Below are positions 34,714-47,345 of a stretch of DNA of 64,000 nt, piece after piece (position 1 is the stretch's first letter; each line of letters begins with the position of its first letter). The stretch comes from Gracilaria gracilis (taxonomy: Eukaryota; Rhodophyta; Florideophyceae; Gracilariales; Gracilariaceae). Made by a program: the position numbers and the translations under genes. A model generated the notes under the pieces. It was given only the letters and a program-made list of their open reading frames with translations. It did not search any database and had not been told where the DNA came from. Where the stretch lies: contig JARGSG010000092.1 in the NCBI GenBank assembly GCA_030374805.1, forward strand, positions 1 through 64,000, written 5' to 3'.

Positions 34714-36511
34714 TTGCGTGGTGACGCAGAGAAAGCTAAGAAGCTGCTCAAACGGCTCCTCTCAAAAAGCATGCCAATGAGTTACGCTTCCGTGCTGCAC
34801 ACCGCTGAAATCCCGCGCTGGTTGAAGGTTGTCACCGTCAAACTTTATGGGTTGGACACTAACCCTCTGTTGGACACAGGTGCTGTCCCGAACCTCCTGT
34901 TCCGATCCATGTGCGACCACTTGACGCTTAATCCAGAGCCTACGACCAGGAAGGTGGCGGTGGCAGATGGTACTGCCACCACTGTGTTGGGTAGCGTAAA
35001 AGACGTACCGGTCGCATTCGGTGACGTAAGGATCCCTTTCGACTTCTTGGTCGTGCAGAACATCCCGTTCGAAGTTATTGTTGGATGTCGTACGTTAGAG
35101 GCCTTGCAGGCGTAGCTGGACTTCAACCTTCAGCAAGTGACTTTTACTTTGGGAGATGAAGAAGTTTTGTTACCGATGAGCAACGAGCCTCCGGTCATTC
35201 ATCGGGCTCAAATGGATACCTCACGAGTCTGGACAGGATGGCTTCTCCGATGAGAGCGCGTCTTCTTCTACCGGTTCTAGCGAGCACGAACCGGACGGAG
35301 AGCCAGAATAAGTACTTGCCATCGTAAACAAGGATCCGTACGAACCCGATCTGGAGGAGTTAAATGGCACCACGGAGGAGTCTACCGAGGACGAAGAAGG
35401 CGATCGGTTAGCCTTGCTGGCCTCGAAGCTGAGAAACCTTCCCTTAGGTGAGCAGGAGGAGATCACAGGCGCATTGAAGGAGACAGATATCATTGCGTGG
35501 GACATCAGTGGCCTCCGACAGGCAGATGTCTCCGTAGCGCGTTCTTTCGAGCTCACGGATGATACTCCCATCCACAGTAGCGTTCTTAGGCAGCCCACAA
35601 GCATAATTTCATCGTCAAGAAAGAAGTAGACGAGCTCTTGAAGTCGGGAATAATCATCCCTTGGCGTTCGGGCTAGTCCTTTCCGGTGGTGATCGCGACC
35701 AAGAAAGATGGAAGTCCAAGGTTTTGTGTGGACTACCGTCGACTAGACCAGGTGATGAAGCCCGACCGTTGGCCGTTACCCAAGGTGGAGAAGATTTTCG
35801 ACGACCTTGCTGGGTCGAGGGTGTTCACCACCCTGGAATTGTACACCGGTTACTGGCAGGTGCATATGTCGGAAGCCAATAAAGAGATGACGACATTTCC
35901 CTGTCGCTACGGGACTTACATATTTGAAGTGATGCCGTTCGAATTGATGAACGCCCCGTCAACCTTTAAGAGAATGATGGATGAGTTTCTCCGCGGCCTC
36001 CCCTTTGCGATGGACTATGTGGATGATGTGGTGATCTTCTCGGAGAATCCTTGTCAGCATCTAATGCACTGTCGTGAAGTGTTCGAGAGGATTCAAGCCG
36101 CGAATCTGAAAGTGAAGGTGACTAACTGCAGCTTTGCACAGTCTGAGATTAAGCTCCTAGGTCACGTCATCAAAAAAAATGGCGTACAGGTTGACAGGGG
36201 GAAGATCGCAAGGGTTTTGGAAGCACCCCCGCCAACGAACTAGACTGAACTAAGGAGCTTCCTGGGACTCGCTAGGTACTACCGGCGGTGCATTCGGAAC
36301 TTTGCCGAGAGTTCTGCTGTCCTTCATTCAGCAACCTCGATGAAGAGCTCCTTTAGGTAGGCGGAAGAGATGCAACCACCGGTTGAGGATCTGAATGGAA
36401 AGCTGCCCACTCCACCTGTGCTCGGATACCCGGACTTCGTGGAGCCTTTTATAATAGAGACTGACGCCTCTTCCGTGGCACTTGGGATAGTCTTATCTCA
36501 GCAGAAAAAGG
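34714..36511 (+). pseudogene. Ty3/gypsy pol: protease, reverse transcriptase, RNase H start
   Basis: The protease active site LLDTGA lies near 34870. After a linker of about 500 bp with frame changes, the reverse transcriptase runs from about 35630. It has FCVDYRRLDQ, then TLELYTGYWQ, in which the usual catalytic Asp of motif A is Glu, and MDYVDD at 36016-36027. Stops at 35115, 35674, 36241 and 36358 are all TAG, mostly where Trp or Gln is expected. RNase H begins with TDASSVALGIVLSQQ and is cut at 36511 by the CACTA insertion. The missing part resumes in frame at 56447. Confidence 0.9.
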
Positions 36512-36548
36512 CCCTAAAACAAAATTTACAGAATTAGGATCGCGGATG

Positions 36549-36981
36549 GAGTGCAATTATACGTACTCGAAGGCTTGAAATGGGCTTGTTTGCACTCTAG
36601 TTTTTTTCAAAAATGGGTAGTCAATATGAGTGCACCTGAACTTTGCGGCAATCCACCTGCACTCAACGTGCAATCAGAGTAGCTTCCAAATGCACACCTT
36701 TCATTTACATAGAATAAAAGGGTTGGGTACGACATAATTGACCACCCACCACATGCACTCACTTTATGGCAAAGGAGAAGTACTTATTTACCCCCAGCTG
36801 CACTCCATGTTTGGAAAACAAATTAAAAAAAAGGGTTGATGAAAGCTCCTTCTATGAACCACATGCACTCGCTTTATCGCATAGAAGAGGCACTTATTTA
36901 CCTCCAGCTGCACTCAATGTTGCAAAAGCAGAAGAGCAGAGAAAGTTTCTCATGGTGCGAACAATTGAGCCACATGCACTC
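36549..36981. repeat. Left subterminal TGCACTC repeats of the CACTA element
   Basis: Nine exact copies of TGCACTC or its complement GAGTGCA lie at 36549, 36591, 36628, 36658, 36754, 36799, 36864, 36909 and 36975. Many sit in the contexts acatgcactc or agctgcactc. Arrays of short subterminal motifs are the transposase or TNPA-type binding sites in known CACTA elements. Confidence 0.85.
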
Positions 36982-38050
36982 CATTGACACCCGTATTCGA
37001 ATACGACGTCTATTAAGAACCATTTTAGTATCCACTCTCCTTTCATACTGCTATCAAAACATTATCCGCCCATAATCAAAATGACCTCCAGGAGTCGCTG
37101 TTGGCAATCATCAATCTCGTCATCGCTCCTCAATAAGAAGCCCTTCCTGATTTGAAATCTGCCACTTGTTCTCTCGCTGCTGCCGCGGACTCCGCACACT
37201 CAAGTACTTTCTTTCTCTTGCTGCGGCAGCCAATTTCAACCACCACTACACTTCGTATACTTCTACTGTCGACTTCTTACACACATCTCGCTTATGCTGC
37301 TACTGCGAAGTTCAAACACCGATGTATCTCATCCTGATTCTCCGGATGACTTGAAAAAAACATGGGCATGCTCTGGTTGATGCCGCGGACTTCAAGTGCT
37401 TATGTACACTGCAACGATGCGGCTCGTGCTGCAGAATTGGCATAACGAACGGCTTGCCCTCAAACCTCCTAACGGTTCTGGGCACCCGCTTGAGTGCCCT
37501 CGCCGATGCTGCCAGCTCTTACAAGACCTCAAAATTTTGTAATGTTTATGCTCTCAAAGTTATAAAATCACTTCTATAGGCTTGCTTTCCACCACGTGAT
37601 GAACAGCACCATGTTCTGCTTTGAGAAGAAAGACGAGAAAACCGCAGTACTCTACGTTAACTGATTTTGACACCTTGCGCAAGCGCAAAGGCTCTAAACG
37701 TCTGCTTCGTAGTTATGGAGGCACTCACACAGCACCTCGGAGTCCGCAGAGGACTCGATTCTGTCCGTACGTGGATGCAATATTATCTTGTAGTGAAGAA
37801 TCCGAGAGCACATTTTCGTCAATGAAGTAGCAAGATTGACGCCCACAGTTTTATCTCGTTTCCAATGGAACTACATGATCAACGACGTTGATCAGTCTTG
37901 TAACAGCTGACAGGTCTTCGACTGTTTGGCACTGAATGCCTCCGTAGAGCGCGTTCTCTTGAACATCTGGCCTTCTAAATTCACTTCCAACCCCGATACC
38001 CAATCAAATAAACCTACATCGTACTTGTCCTGCAAATGATTCCACCTGTG
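36982..38050. other. CACTA left interior, no supported gene
   Basis: About 1 kb with no convincing frame. Short plus-strand open frames at 37152-37354 and 37621-37830 look like chance. Variant subterminal motifs (gagtgccc) occur near 37490. Confidence 0.4.
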
Positions 38051-40093
38051 TTAGAAGCCCTCCCTTAGTTGAAATTCTATGAGCATTGAAATAAGGCCAT
38101 AGTAGACTTGAATATGATCGTATTCCTCCATTTCGCAAGCTATGTGCCAGTTTTGTCGCGATCGCGACGTCAAAGTGTTAACACTACCAGGAACCCATCT
38201 CGTACAAGCGTGTTGCCCTGAGCGACCATTTGGGAACCATAGTTGCGGTCGAAAGATAACTTCAGACACGGTTTTTAACATAATGAATGCTTCATGAGCT
38301 GTTAACCCTTCGTACTTTCTTATAAGGTAGTTCTCGAGCACTGAAGAGAGAACTTCATCCAGATCGAGGCACTTGCCGACAACGTATTTGTGCGACCGAC
38401 CGCGAAGCTTGAAGCCTGTACCATATTTTAAAGAACTGTCTACTTCATCTCCCATGCTGTCGATGAAAAACTTCTTGTAAGATTCGACGAAAATAGCATT
38501 ATTAACTAAAGAGGCCACCGCAAGGTTTCGGGAGTTCATTCGACCGAAAACCCATCTCATATATCGTTCCATCCAGTACTGGAAGTAGTTCAATAGAGGA
38601 CCGCAATATACTACGCCTTCTGCAAGGTGTAGAAGCAGATGAATGGTGTACTTGCACACATTAGCACGACCAAGGTCCCCCATGAAGTAGTTTTGCTCTA
38701 AATGGTGATAAAATCGCTGTGATAATAAACTGAGCTTCCCAATATTGGTTTCTGTTAATATTGGACGCCAAAATATGTCCACAATCTCCACGAAGTCCCT
38801 CCAACCCGAAAAATATGGTTCTTGGAGGTGACCTTCAAGAACGATCAGGCTTTAGGAAAGAATGAAGGCTTTGATTTCTGGCAATTCCCATTCTGCAAAA
38901 CGACTCAATGGCCTCGGTCTGCACGATATTTGGCTTGCTATTCCGCTCCCAAACATTCGCAAATCATTGTCGATTTGACGAAGGGAAACTTTAGTAATTG
39001 AATATGGTTCTTCATGATTATGTATCCACAAACGGATCATATCCTTTCCAATGTTATAGAGAAGATGCATAATTTCGATGGGAACGGATACGTAGGGGAC
39101 AATACTCTAGAGCCGGAAAAGAATACTATCCCCACTTATCACATTCCCAGTTTGAAGAACGGATCTTTCCTGCCCGAATCTGAGTGTCAATTTCCGTATA
39201 CTACTTCGTGACTGATGTTCTTCCCACAACGGTAGATTGAAGGGATCAAAGACGTTTTGTACATCATCTGAAGTGTTGAAGAAACTTGGAAAATAATAAT
39301 GCCTTCGTGAAGATGACCAAACACCCTGTATTTTGCAGTACCTACATGGTGCTTTACCATTATGACCTTTGATCCCAGACACCTTCTTCACAGCCGGAAG
39401 ATCTCCTGTGAACCAGATGAGATGCACTTTAACATTTTTCAGCGATCCATCGTGAAGCGTAAACCTAGTACCATGCCCATAGTTCTCCAGAACATTCAAC
39501 TCCTCTACAAGAGGTCCAAGAAACGATTGAAGGTCTTCTGGTTTCGTCGGTCTGGGAATGAAAGTGAACGGAATTACATTGCTCATAAGAAAACGTTCGC
39601 ATGGTGCCAAGGTGCAGAGAATCACGGAAATAGGCCAAACAATATGACCCTGCTTACGGAACGCTTGATATCCATGTATTGAAGCCGCCAGGAATATATC
39701 ATTGTTGACACTTTGTACTCCACCGTATCCCACCGCAACTCTTCAAAAGAACTCGGTGTGAAAGAAGTCCCTAGTAATGCTGGTATCTTCATCTAAATGG
39801 GAATGAAAGTAGTTGAACAACCTCTCGCACGAGTTCCTTTCTCCCAGCATTGATATCAGCCTTCCCATAAGATTAATCCACGATATTTTTGGGGCATTTT
39901 TGTCATCACAAGCCGAGCGTGGTTTATCGCACACATTACATCTCAGAACATCACTTCTGTAGAAGCACATGTGACCAGGGCATACTGGAAACGCTACAAC
40001 ATAGTTCGAAATTTCTGATTCTCTGCACATACGACAAAGAACTGTTTTCCAACACTTATAAGAAGCATTGATATACCAATTGTGTGACGTCAT
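38051..40093 (-). pseudogene. CACTA tnp2-type transposase with in-frame stops
   Basis: One minus frame of 681 codons is broken only by TGA (39745-39743), TAG (39109-39107) and TAA (38854-38852), with no frameshift. The N-terminus is Cys-rich (CRMC, CNVC and others), probably a zinc-binding region. The catalytic domain shows DIFLAASIHGYQAF, where tnp2 normally has an Asp-Gly and here has His-Gly. It continues with WFTGDLPAVKKVSG and GHNGKAPCRYC, then PIEIMHLLYN, equivalent to the DxMHL motif with Asp to Glu. The C-terminus has ANVCKYTIHLLLHLAEGV, resembling the DUF4218-type region that follows tnp2. The gene would have moved this element but is now dead. Confidence 0.85.
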
Positions 40094-41599
40094 GTCTGAA
40101 GTAGAGGTCCACCCATCTCTTGTTTTCAGTTATCCATACTTTGAAAATAGTTTCTTCAGTAGTACCAGGCTCTCCAACGTTATGGAAGGCATCATTCTTG
40201 GTCAGCGAACCAGCCTCTGACAGCCTTTGTTCTGCTATAATTGGTTGTGCATTAGAGATATCGAAATCTGCACAATCAGATCTTTCTAAATGTGATCGAA
40301 GAGGTTGTTCAGACACAGAACCGTAATCTGAAAATCTGGATGCACCGAAAGGACCTTTTTAATCTTCTACATTCTCAAATGAAGCCTAAACTTTTCTTGG
40401 ATATGCTGAGACAGAACTTTTCCTCTTGCGTGTGCTTCCACTGGATACCTTTTCATACGACTTTTGACATTATTGCTTGGCCGATCCACTTCTTCATCAT
40501 GAACCACATCAACAACGTTATTGTAGGGAGTGCCTTCCACTACATCTGCATTCGTCTCCCTTATCTGAGTGATCTTGGGCAAAGTAGAAACAGTATCATC
40601 AGGAAGAGGATGCAATGTGGAACGGTGGGTGTTGTGATGCTCTTCTTGTGTATGTATAGGACAAGTGCCAGTATTCGTGTACTTGTTTGGTGGTATGGAA
40701 TCTACTCTCGACGAAAAATCATTCTCTACGTTTCAAAAAGTATTATCGGAATCGTTGCGACTCGACTGTGAGCAATGTAAATTCACATTGCGATCCGTCT
40801 CAGTTTGAACATGTTGTTCATTGCGTTCTAGATCCGGATCTTCAGTGGGGCTCCATAGCGTTCTGTATAGGAGCTTCAGAAAAGGGTTTATCTGGCACTT
40901 TTTTCACGATCTCTCTCAGCGTTTGCGATATTTGGTTTTGAAGTGGAGCACCAATCCCCTTAGCCCAATGATCAGCAACCCCAGTGGGAAGAGGTCCTTC
41001 GGTGTTAGTGATAGATTGTTCAACCATTAATTGGAAGTGCGCTCTGCCTACCATGCTGTCTTTCTCCATCGGTCCTCATGGTAAATCAGAAGGGAGGCCA
41101 TGACCACGTAAAGAGTTGTTCGTAATCTTCCTGTGCCTTCGCATGGTTGTTCGACACACTGCCTTGCCCCTCGGGAAGCAAGAACAATTGAAATCTGGCG
41201 AACATACGTACTTAGGATACATTTCAAGCACTTCATATAATTTCAATTGAATGACCCTTACTCAAGACTGAGGTACTCTAGATTGCTGCTCAAGCTACTT
41301 TCCATTTCAATGGCTTATGCTTTCGTTTGGTGCCCGATCACCATATCTAACCACATTTCGCTTCGTCATAATTCCATTGACTACATTTCCTTCGAAACCT
41401 TTCTTTTTATCTTTCAACGTACGTAACATCAATCACATCCAAGGAACTCAATACTTCTGATCACCTCCACCTTTTCTGGCATTTCAGTTTTCTATGTACA
41501 CCGTATACGGCTCAATTCTGGCAGGTTCCTCCTTTTCCTACCGTACCAAGGAGTACACTAACCCATCCCTGTGAATACATGGCAGCGGGCTCATCTTAA
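40094..41599. other. CACTA interior, upstream of transposase, no supported gene
   Basis: Minus-strand open pieces (40316-40056, 40615-40367, 41069-40842) read like degraded protein and may be the N-terminal extension of the transposase, but they change frame and contain stops. I cannot assign them. Confidence 0.35.
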
Positions 41600-42139
41600 A
41601 CGCCATGGGAGCGCTTTCTTCGTGACACAAGCGAAGAGATTGTTCGGACATGGAAAGATGACATTGCCAGTCTCAACAAAAGGCTGGATGATTTCGAACC
41701 CTGCTCCAGGCTATCCCCGATTCCAAGCCCTTTAAGGGGCAAAGGCTTCGCGCGGGAACCAAATGTATCGGCTTTGATGAGGGCCGCGATTGAGTACCAC
41801 AACTCCATGATACCTTCACAGAAAGAAAGATACATCCTGTCTCCCAATGGTGCCACTGATAAGAAACTGAATACGGATGCAAAGGATGCGCTGGAGACCA
41901 TCATGATCGAAGAACTTGGGGAAGATTATGGTACACTTTCCTGGGCAACGTCATCGAAGACGACGCATTACGCCCAATGTAAAGCAGTCATCCGTGCTGC
42001 AGATGCGTCAAGAGATTTCATCGTGTATCTTCAAAGCAACAACTTTTGGTGTATTAGATGGTTGGCTAAACAGCAAATGAAATCCAAGGGTGTCCGGGTA
42101 GACCGAAGAACCCATGTGATGGCATTGGGCAGAGTTTAG
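41600..42139 (+). CDS. Hypothetical protein in CACTA element, 180 codons
   Basis: The plus frame is open from about 41600 to the stop at 42139. The segment before the ATG at 41774 also reads as protein, for instance WERFLRDTSEEIVRTWKDD and a coiled stretch. Downstream is KQQMKSKGVRVDRRTHVMAL. No family is recognised. It sits on the strand opposite the transposase, where CACTA elements commonly place their second, DNA-binding gene; that role is inference. The true start is unclear. Confidence 0.35.
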   Translation, partial: TPWERFLRDTSEEIVRTWKDDIASLNKRLDDFEPCSRLSPIPSPLRGKGFAREPNVSALMRAAIEYHNSMIPSQKERYILSPNGATDKKLNTDAKDALETIMIEELGEDYGTLSWATSSKTTHYAQCKAVIRAADASRDFIVYLQSNNFWCIRWLAKQQMKSKGVRVDRRTHVMALGRV

Positions 42140-42321
42140 AACGTGAACACTCTTTGGCCGTGCATGGAACTCAAAACCCAGGAAGAGCAGATTCCGATCG
42201 GGGCGAGATGGAGAAGAAGAGCTCATGCGTTCGAAAGAACGGTTTCCACCACGGAACCTGGCCGAACTCCACGTAACATAATATAAAGAAGAACAATGCA
42301 TGCTTCCCAATTACCATCTTA

Positions 42322-43557
42322 ATGAACAACGTGATTCAGTTACGCAAAAGAACACCTTTAGGGCCGGTTGCAATTGCACAATCCACGAGCCCAAGACGTG
42401 AAGATCTATCCGACGAAGGTGAAGACCACATAATAATTGTTGCTAAAAAGACGGAAAGAACAACGTTAAGACCTTCAGTCTCGTTCGAAATTCCACCTGC
42501 GTCTCATGCAAAAAGTGACGAAGCATCTGATTAACAAGGAGACCCTTTCCCTGTTTCTCAGAACCGTGCATCAGCACCAGTGCAAAACACACATACAGGT
42601 TCGATTGCGCCGCCACGATCTACTGGAAGCAGAAATCACGAACCAGCTTATGAACGAGACACCAGCCTGCCTTCCAGTAAGAAATTTGTGGACAAAAGTA
42701 CACCAATAACAGGAACCTCGTCATTCTCTTTGACTGTACGTAGATCAACCGATATGTTCATCAGCAACGAACCATGTTATGAAGAAGATCGTATTCTTCC
42801 CGCTCACCTTCCCGTTCAGAAACACGCACCTCGAAGAGTAACTAAGTCATCAGTTAGTTGTGCAGCACGATGATCTACTGGAATAACTACCAACGGCCCA
42901 TGTAAGGAAGAAGAACGCACTATTCCCAATACTTCTGCGGCTCCGAAGCATGCGACGAGGACAACGAACAGAACATCAGTTTCTTCTGCAGCGCTACGAG
43001 GTGAGGCTCTAACAAACGAGGTGTCTACTTCTCGCTCCGTTAAGTTACGCTTGCCTCTTCGAGCCCTTTCCTCTACTATGGCTAGGATGAACCTGGGACG
43101 GCAAACGACCATGCTTGGATTGGGTCATACATCCGTTTAGCGAGAGGTCCTTCCAAAACGGAACACTATTGTTGCCCCTGCAGTTGAAAGACCTACCGAC
43201 AATATCAGCACAACTGTCACTGCTCCATGCAAAGAATTTCGAGCTTCTGGCATGCTTTTAAATTATGGAGACAAAAGTACTACTCTTATGGGATTAGATA
43301 TTTCTGAGCGTGTCGTTAAACCTGGCAATTCTCGTCACCCAGACAGCACACCAGCACGAAAGAATCCGAGAGGAAGAGGTATGAAAAATGTCCTTTGTAG
43401 TTCTGTCCTGGCAAGAGAAAGGGGTAGAGGAAAAGTAAGGTGTAGAGGAGGGGTAAGAAGAAGAGAAAGGGGTAGAGAAGAGGTGAAAGGAAGAGAAATG
43501 AAGACAGTGGTCGGTGCAAGACAAAGAAGTGGGCTAAGAGCACGGCAGATAACTTGA
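42322..43557 (+). pseudogene. Decayed repetitive protein in CACTA element
   Basis: One frame from the ATG at 42322 to 43557 is interrupted by three in-frame stops, near 42532 (TAA), 42871 (TGA) and 43138 (TAG), and by no frameshift. The protein is rich in Arg, Thr and Ser. It carries a loosely repeated block with the core NEPCYEEDRIL or NGPCKEEERTI followed by a basic KHAPRRVTK-like segment. The same NGPCYE core returns in the next decayed gene at 45.8 kb. The C-terminus is Arg/Gly-rich. Function is unknown. Confidence 0.4.
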
Positions 43558-43769
43558 GCACCTCGAAACAGCTGGGCACAAAGACTCTAATGACTGTCAC
43601 CCGACATTCTTAATGTCCTCTCACTTAGGATGCAGAATTCGACCGAACAGTAGCACATCTAAAAGCGAAAGTATAGAGGTTAGATAAGATCCAACAAAAT
43701 TCATCATTCATGCAAAACAGTAGAAAGAGAACGAATAATACTTCACTTCCACCACAAAATCTTGTCGTC

Positions 43770-44990
43770 AGTCGCATAAGCTGGATGATTTCAAGTAAAC
43801 CCACTTCGCAGTAATTCTTGGTTGTTATTGAAGTACAACTCGGCGCTGATCGTATGAACCCAACTCTCAAGGGATACTAGATGAAAATGGAACATTTCCA
43901 ATGAAAGTTTGTGTCAATCGCGCATAAAGATGAGAAAATGAGTTGAATGGGTCAGAAGGGATAGATAAATGCATTCGCGGTCGTTGAAGTTCTAACCAGG
44001 GAAGAAAGGAGATGAGAAGCATATCTGTAGAAGGATAATACGCGACGTCCTGAAGTACGGTATGACACCCTTGGATCCAAGTATGAAAGAGACCACGAAT
44101 AGGTTCCATAAGGGTCTTAAACATATACCGAGCCCATTTCGCTACTAGAAGGAATTATCAAGGAAAATTTGCATACCAAACGTATTACATGCATGCCACA
44201 AAGAAAGCCAGTTCTGCCAGCCGAAACACTGTAAAATATGAAATCAAATACACATCAAAGGCCGCACATTCTAGTAGTCTCAACATTTGGACATTGAATG
44301 AAATGTAGTCCGAGAGGCTATTTGCATGCACTGAATCCAGAGGTAAACGCGAGTGGTCGATTATCAAACGTTCGCACAAATTACATACAATACTTGTAAG
44401 AGTCTCTTAAGGCGCACGGAAACGGACATCAGCGGCGGCGGCAGAAGGCATGGACATCAGCACCTGCGGCAGAAGGCATGTTCGGATAATTCTGTGACGA
44501 GGTTATGGTAAGTTTCATGTATAAGTATATGCATAAATGAAGAAGGAAAGGTATTATTGAGCTGATGGAGACCGCCTGTGACGGTGAATGTGGCGGTGTG
44601 CAGCGTGCGAAGAATAGCTTGTAGTCGTTGAGCAAGAGGTGTCGAGTCCATGTTTTTCAACAACACGGTATCGTAAGCAGGCTGGCAATTGTGGAGGGTT
44701 CAGCACATCACAACAGGTCTGGATGTATGGAGAGAGCCACTTTGAATCCCAAAGTACAGCCATATCATCATAGAATTACAGTGGCTCATTGGAAGCACAT
44801 TTCGAGGGACACTCAAAATGTACTCCATCTTTTCCAACCTGTCCCATTCTCTGGGACATGTTACAAATATCTTTGAAGCTGTGGAGATTAGATTGTTCTG
44901 AACTGGGTTGAGCGGTCCATCTTCAAATGTCGTACTGCGATGCAGGATCCGATGAATACAAAGAATGGAGAACTCCGAAAGAAGCAAATT
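43770..44990 (-). pseudogene. Possible decayed captured gene, unknown product
   Basis: On the minus strand, frame segments 44987-44420 and then 44379-43867 read as hydrophobic helical protein with in-frame stops. Examples are LAQRLQAILRTLHTATFTVT, LIIDHSRLPLDSVHANSL and LISFLPWLELQRPRMHL. One frame change lies near 44400. It separates two plus-strand frames that share an NGPCYE motif, so it may be a host gene piece inserted between them. I cannot name the family, and the call is tentative. Confidence 0.28.
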
Positions 44991-45915
44991 GTCCTAAGAA
45001 GAAGGTAATGGCTCCGAAGAAAACGAAAGATTTGGTCTTACAAAGCTTGAGAACGAAAACTGTTTTAAAGAGGGATATCCACAAGCTCTCTGCTGAGCCA
45101 GGAAATACTGCTGAGCTTCCCAGAACTAAGGCAGAACGGAAACGAAAATGGTGGGGAAAGGGTCAGAACCGAATTGAAGAAAATGAGAAACAGTGACACA
45201 GTTACAAAAAGCGCAGATCGTTGGAATCTTTGGAGTGGAAAGAAGTTAGGTTGCAGAAACGTCGTGTGTGGTACAGAAGAAGAAAGAAGAAGTCAAAAGC
45301 AAGCAAAAACTATAACAGGTCTGAACAATGCGAAACTTTAGAGCCTGGGAACAATGACAACAGTTCTCTACGTATCTCTCCAGAGTCTGTCCTCGATGGT
45401 GATATCTCCACTTAGGCTGCAAAAGCGTCAGGCCTAGAAATTTCAAATGACTTTGCAGACAACCTTTCTCCTAGTTTAACTTATGTCGACTCGAGACGTT
45501 GTCTCGACTTGGTCAAGGCGAACTACTCTTCTGGCAGTGAAAATTTCTTGTATGAGATAATTATCGAGAAGCAGACGCTCAATGTATTCCATCACTTGCT
45601 AATTCCAGTTCCTGAGATTCCAAAGTCCAACTTCAAAATATTTCATGTGAATGAAGCCGAATCGATGGCTCTAGCCACAGTTCATAAACACCCCGAAGTT
45701 TCGGCACTGGACGGAAAAGATTCTTGTTCAAAGGTTGACGACAGTGCCTCATCAAGAATGGGAACATGATTTCAGCCATCTCCGGAACTCGGAACTGCCG
45801 AAAAAGAAGCCGTAGGAGAGAAGCACAAGGATAATGTGACCAATGGACCATGCTATGAGGCACAGAATCATATCACTGAGAAGGGGCAGATAATGTTCGA
45901 TTTGTTTTTGCCCTG
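44927..45915 (+). pseudogene. Decayed basic protein in CACTA element
   Basis: A single plus frame of about 330 codons is broken at 45194 (TGA), 45413 (TAG) and 45767 (TGA), with no frameshift. The N-terminal half is Lys/Arg-rich (WYRRRKKKSKASKNY). The C-terminal half contains an NGPCYEAQNHI segment similar to the repeat cores at 42.8 kb. This suggests that both pieces were once one gene or are related genes of the transposon. Function is unknown. Confidence 0.35.
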
Positions 45916-46266
45916 AGTCTTCAAACGACGAGAGTGATTCATCGAAATTGAAATGGTATGAGTTATTATAATAAACCTGGCAAACGATAGATTAGAATTG
46001 CACATGAATCGTAGAGGGCCTCGTTTTCACCGCAATGTTTATGGCTAGCTGACGTAGCATAGTTAAACACGGTCCAGCGCAATGGCGCCGTTTGCTCAGC
46101 AACAAATGCATCCTTCCTAGCCCTTCCTTATCCAAGCAATTGACGGTCGACTGAAGTCTTCCTTCGGGCCGGTTCCGATCTGCAAAATAGTTTATTGCAC
46201 GCTCTCTTCCTCCTTTGGCTGAACTGGTTCCAAAGCGTACGACCGAGTGTCATTCGCTGCCACATT

Positions 46267-47345
46267 TTATCGGCGCTTATTCTCCACGTCCGTAGAGCTC
46301 GAACCCCGTGTCTTACGCCTCAGGTCATTTGACCGCACTGGCCGCCTAAATGCACTTTTTCCATTAGACCCTTTTGGACACGACGCCATGGGGGCAGCAG
46401 AAATCGATATGAACACCGACCTTGAACGCCGATTGACTGTGTTTGGAGTTGGAGAGACGGAGAGAGACATATTTCTACCCATCCTAGAATGACTTTCGCT
46501 GCCTTTCCTCTTAGGGGCTGAGGAGCCGGACTTTTTTTTGGTAACGACATCGTTGGACAAACTGAGAAATAATCTTTAGCGGGAGCTCGTACCCGAATCT
46601 GAGATGTTTTAAACGGGCACCATAGCAGGGGTGACATGGGTGACATAGAGCGACGAACAGCCGGTGACTTGGACCTCAACATGCGGATTGGTGACGTGCT
46701 CCTAAGAGCTTGTGATTCCGGTCGTTGCGTGGCTGTAGAAACTGCAGCTCCAGTAAAGGCGCCGGTGACCGCGAGGACGTCAAGAGATCTGGATGTTTGT
46801 TGTTTTTGGACAGAAACGTGATTGTTAGATTTCGCTATGGATTGTTCACCTGCCACACATTGCGGATCAAACTCATTCGCATCATCGTCAGAGTTTTCAT
46901 CCAACACGTTGCGCAAATCATTGGGCGTCGCTGCCGCCTTCTGCATCGTTTCAGGAAAGAGGAGTGTTTGAAAGCTTGCTTCACAAGCAGGGGATACAGG
47001 GCGTGATATTCGATTCAATGGACCCCGTTCAGCCTGAATATCATCACGCTTTCACTCGCGGTCCTTTCCAGCAGCAATAGCGGCTGCTGCAGCAGCAACT
47101 GCAGCTGAATTGGTCTCAGGTGCAGGAGAAAAGGAAGGTGGGCTAGCCGTGACAGACGAAGTCATTGAAGAATGCAAAGTAGAATGAGCAGATGAGCGGG
47201 CGTGATTTTTCTCAGTGTTATAATTATGAACGGAGTTTCGTGATCGAGAGAGACGACGCTCGATAGGGAACGATGTGTGGTTGGGGACATTCCCCCCAGC
47301 AGATGATCTGGCTGCTCCAGGGTTCCTTGAGGCTGCGCCATGGTT
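46267..47345 (-). pseudogene. Decayed Ser/Pro/Ala-rich basic protein
   Basis: A minus frame runs from about 47345, through an ATG at 47165 and a TGA at about 47064, to about 46560. It then shifts to the frame ending at 46267. The sequence is low in complexity: an Ala run, an acidic patch ENSDDD, then SPIRMLRSKSP and RRSMSPMSP repeats with proline-directed phosphorylation-type motifs. A Lys/Arg/Ser tail follows. It could be a nuclear protein captured by the transposon. No homologue is recognised. Confidence 0.35.

Noticed and set aside
46320..47018. SR-type splicing factor
   Set aside because: SP and RS motifs are sparse and there is no RNA-binding domain; called only a low-complexity decayed frame.
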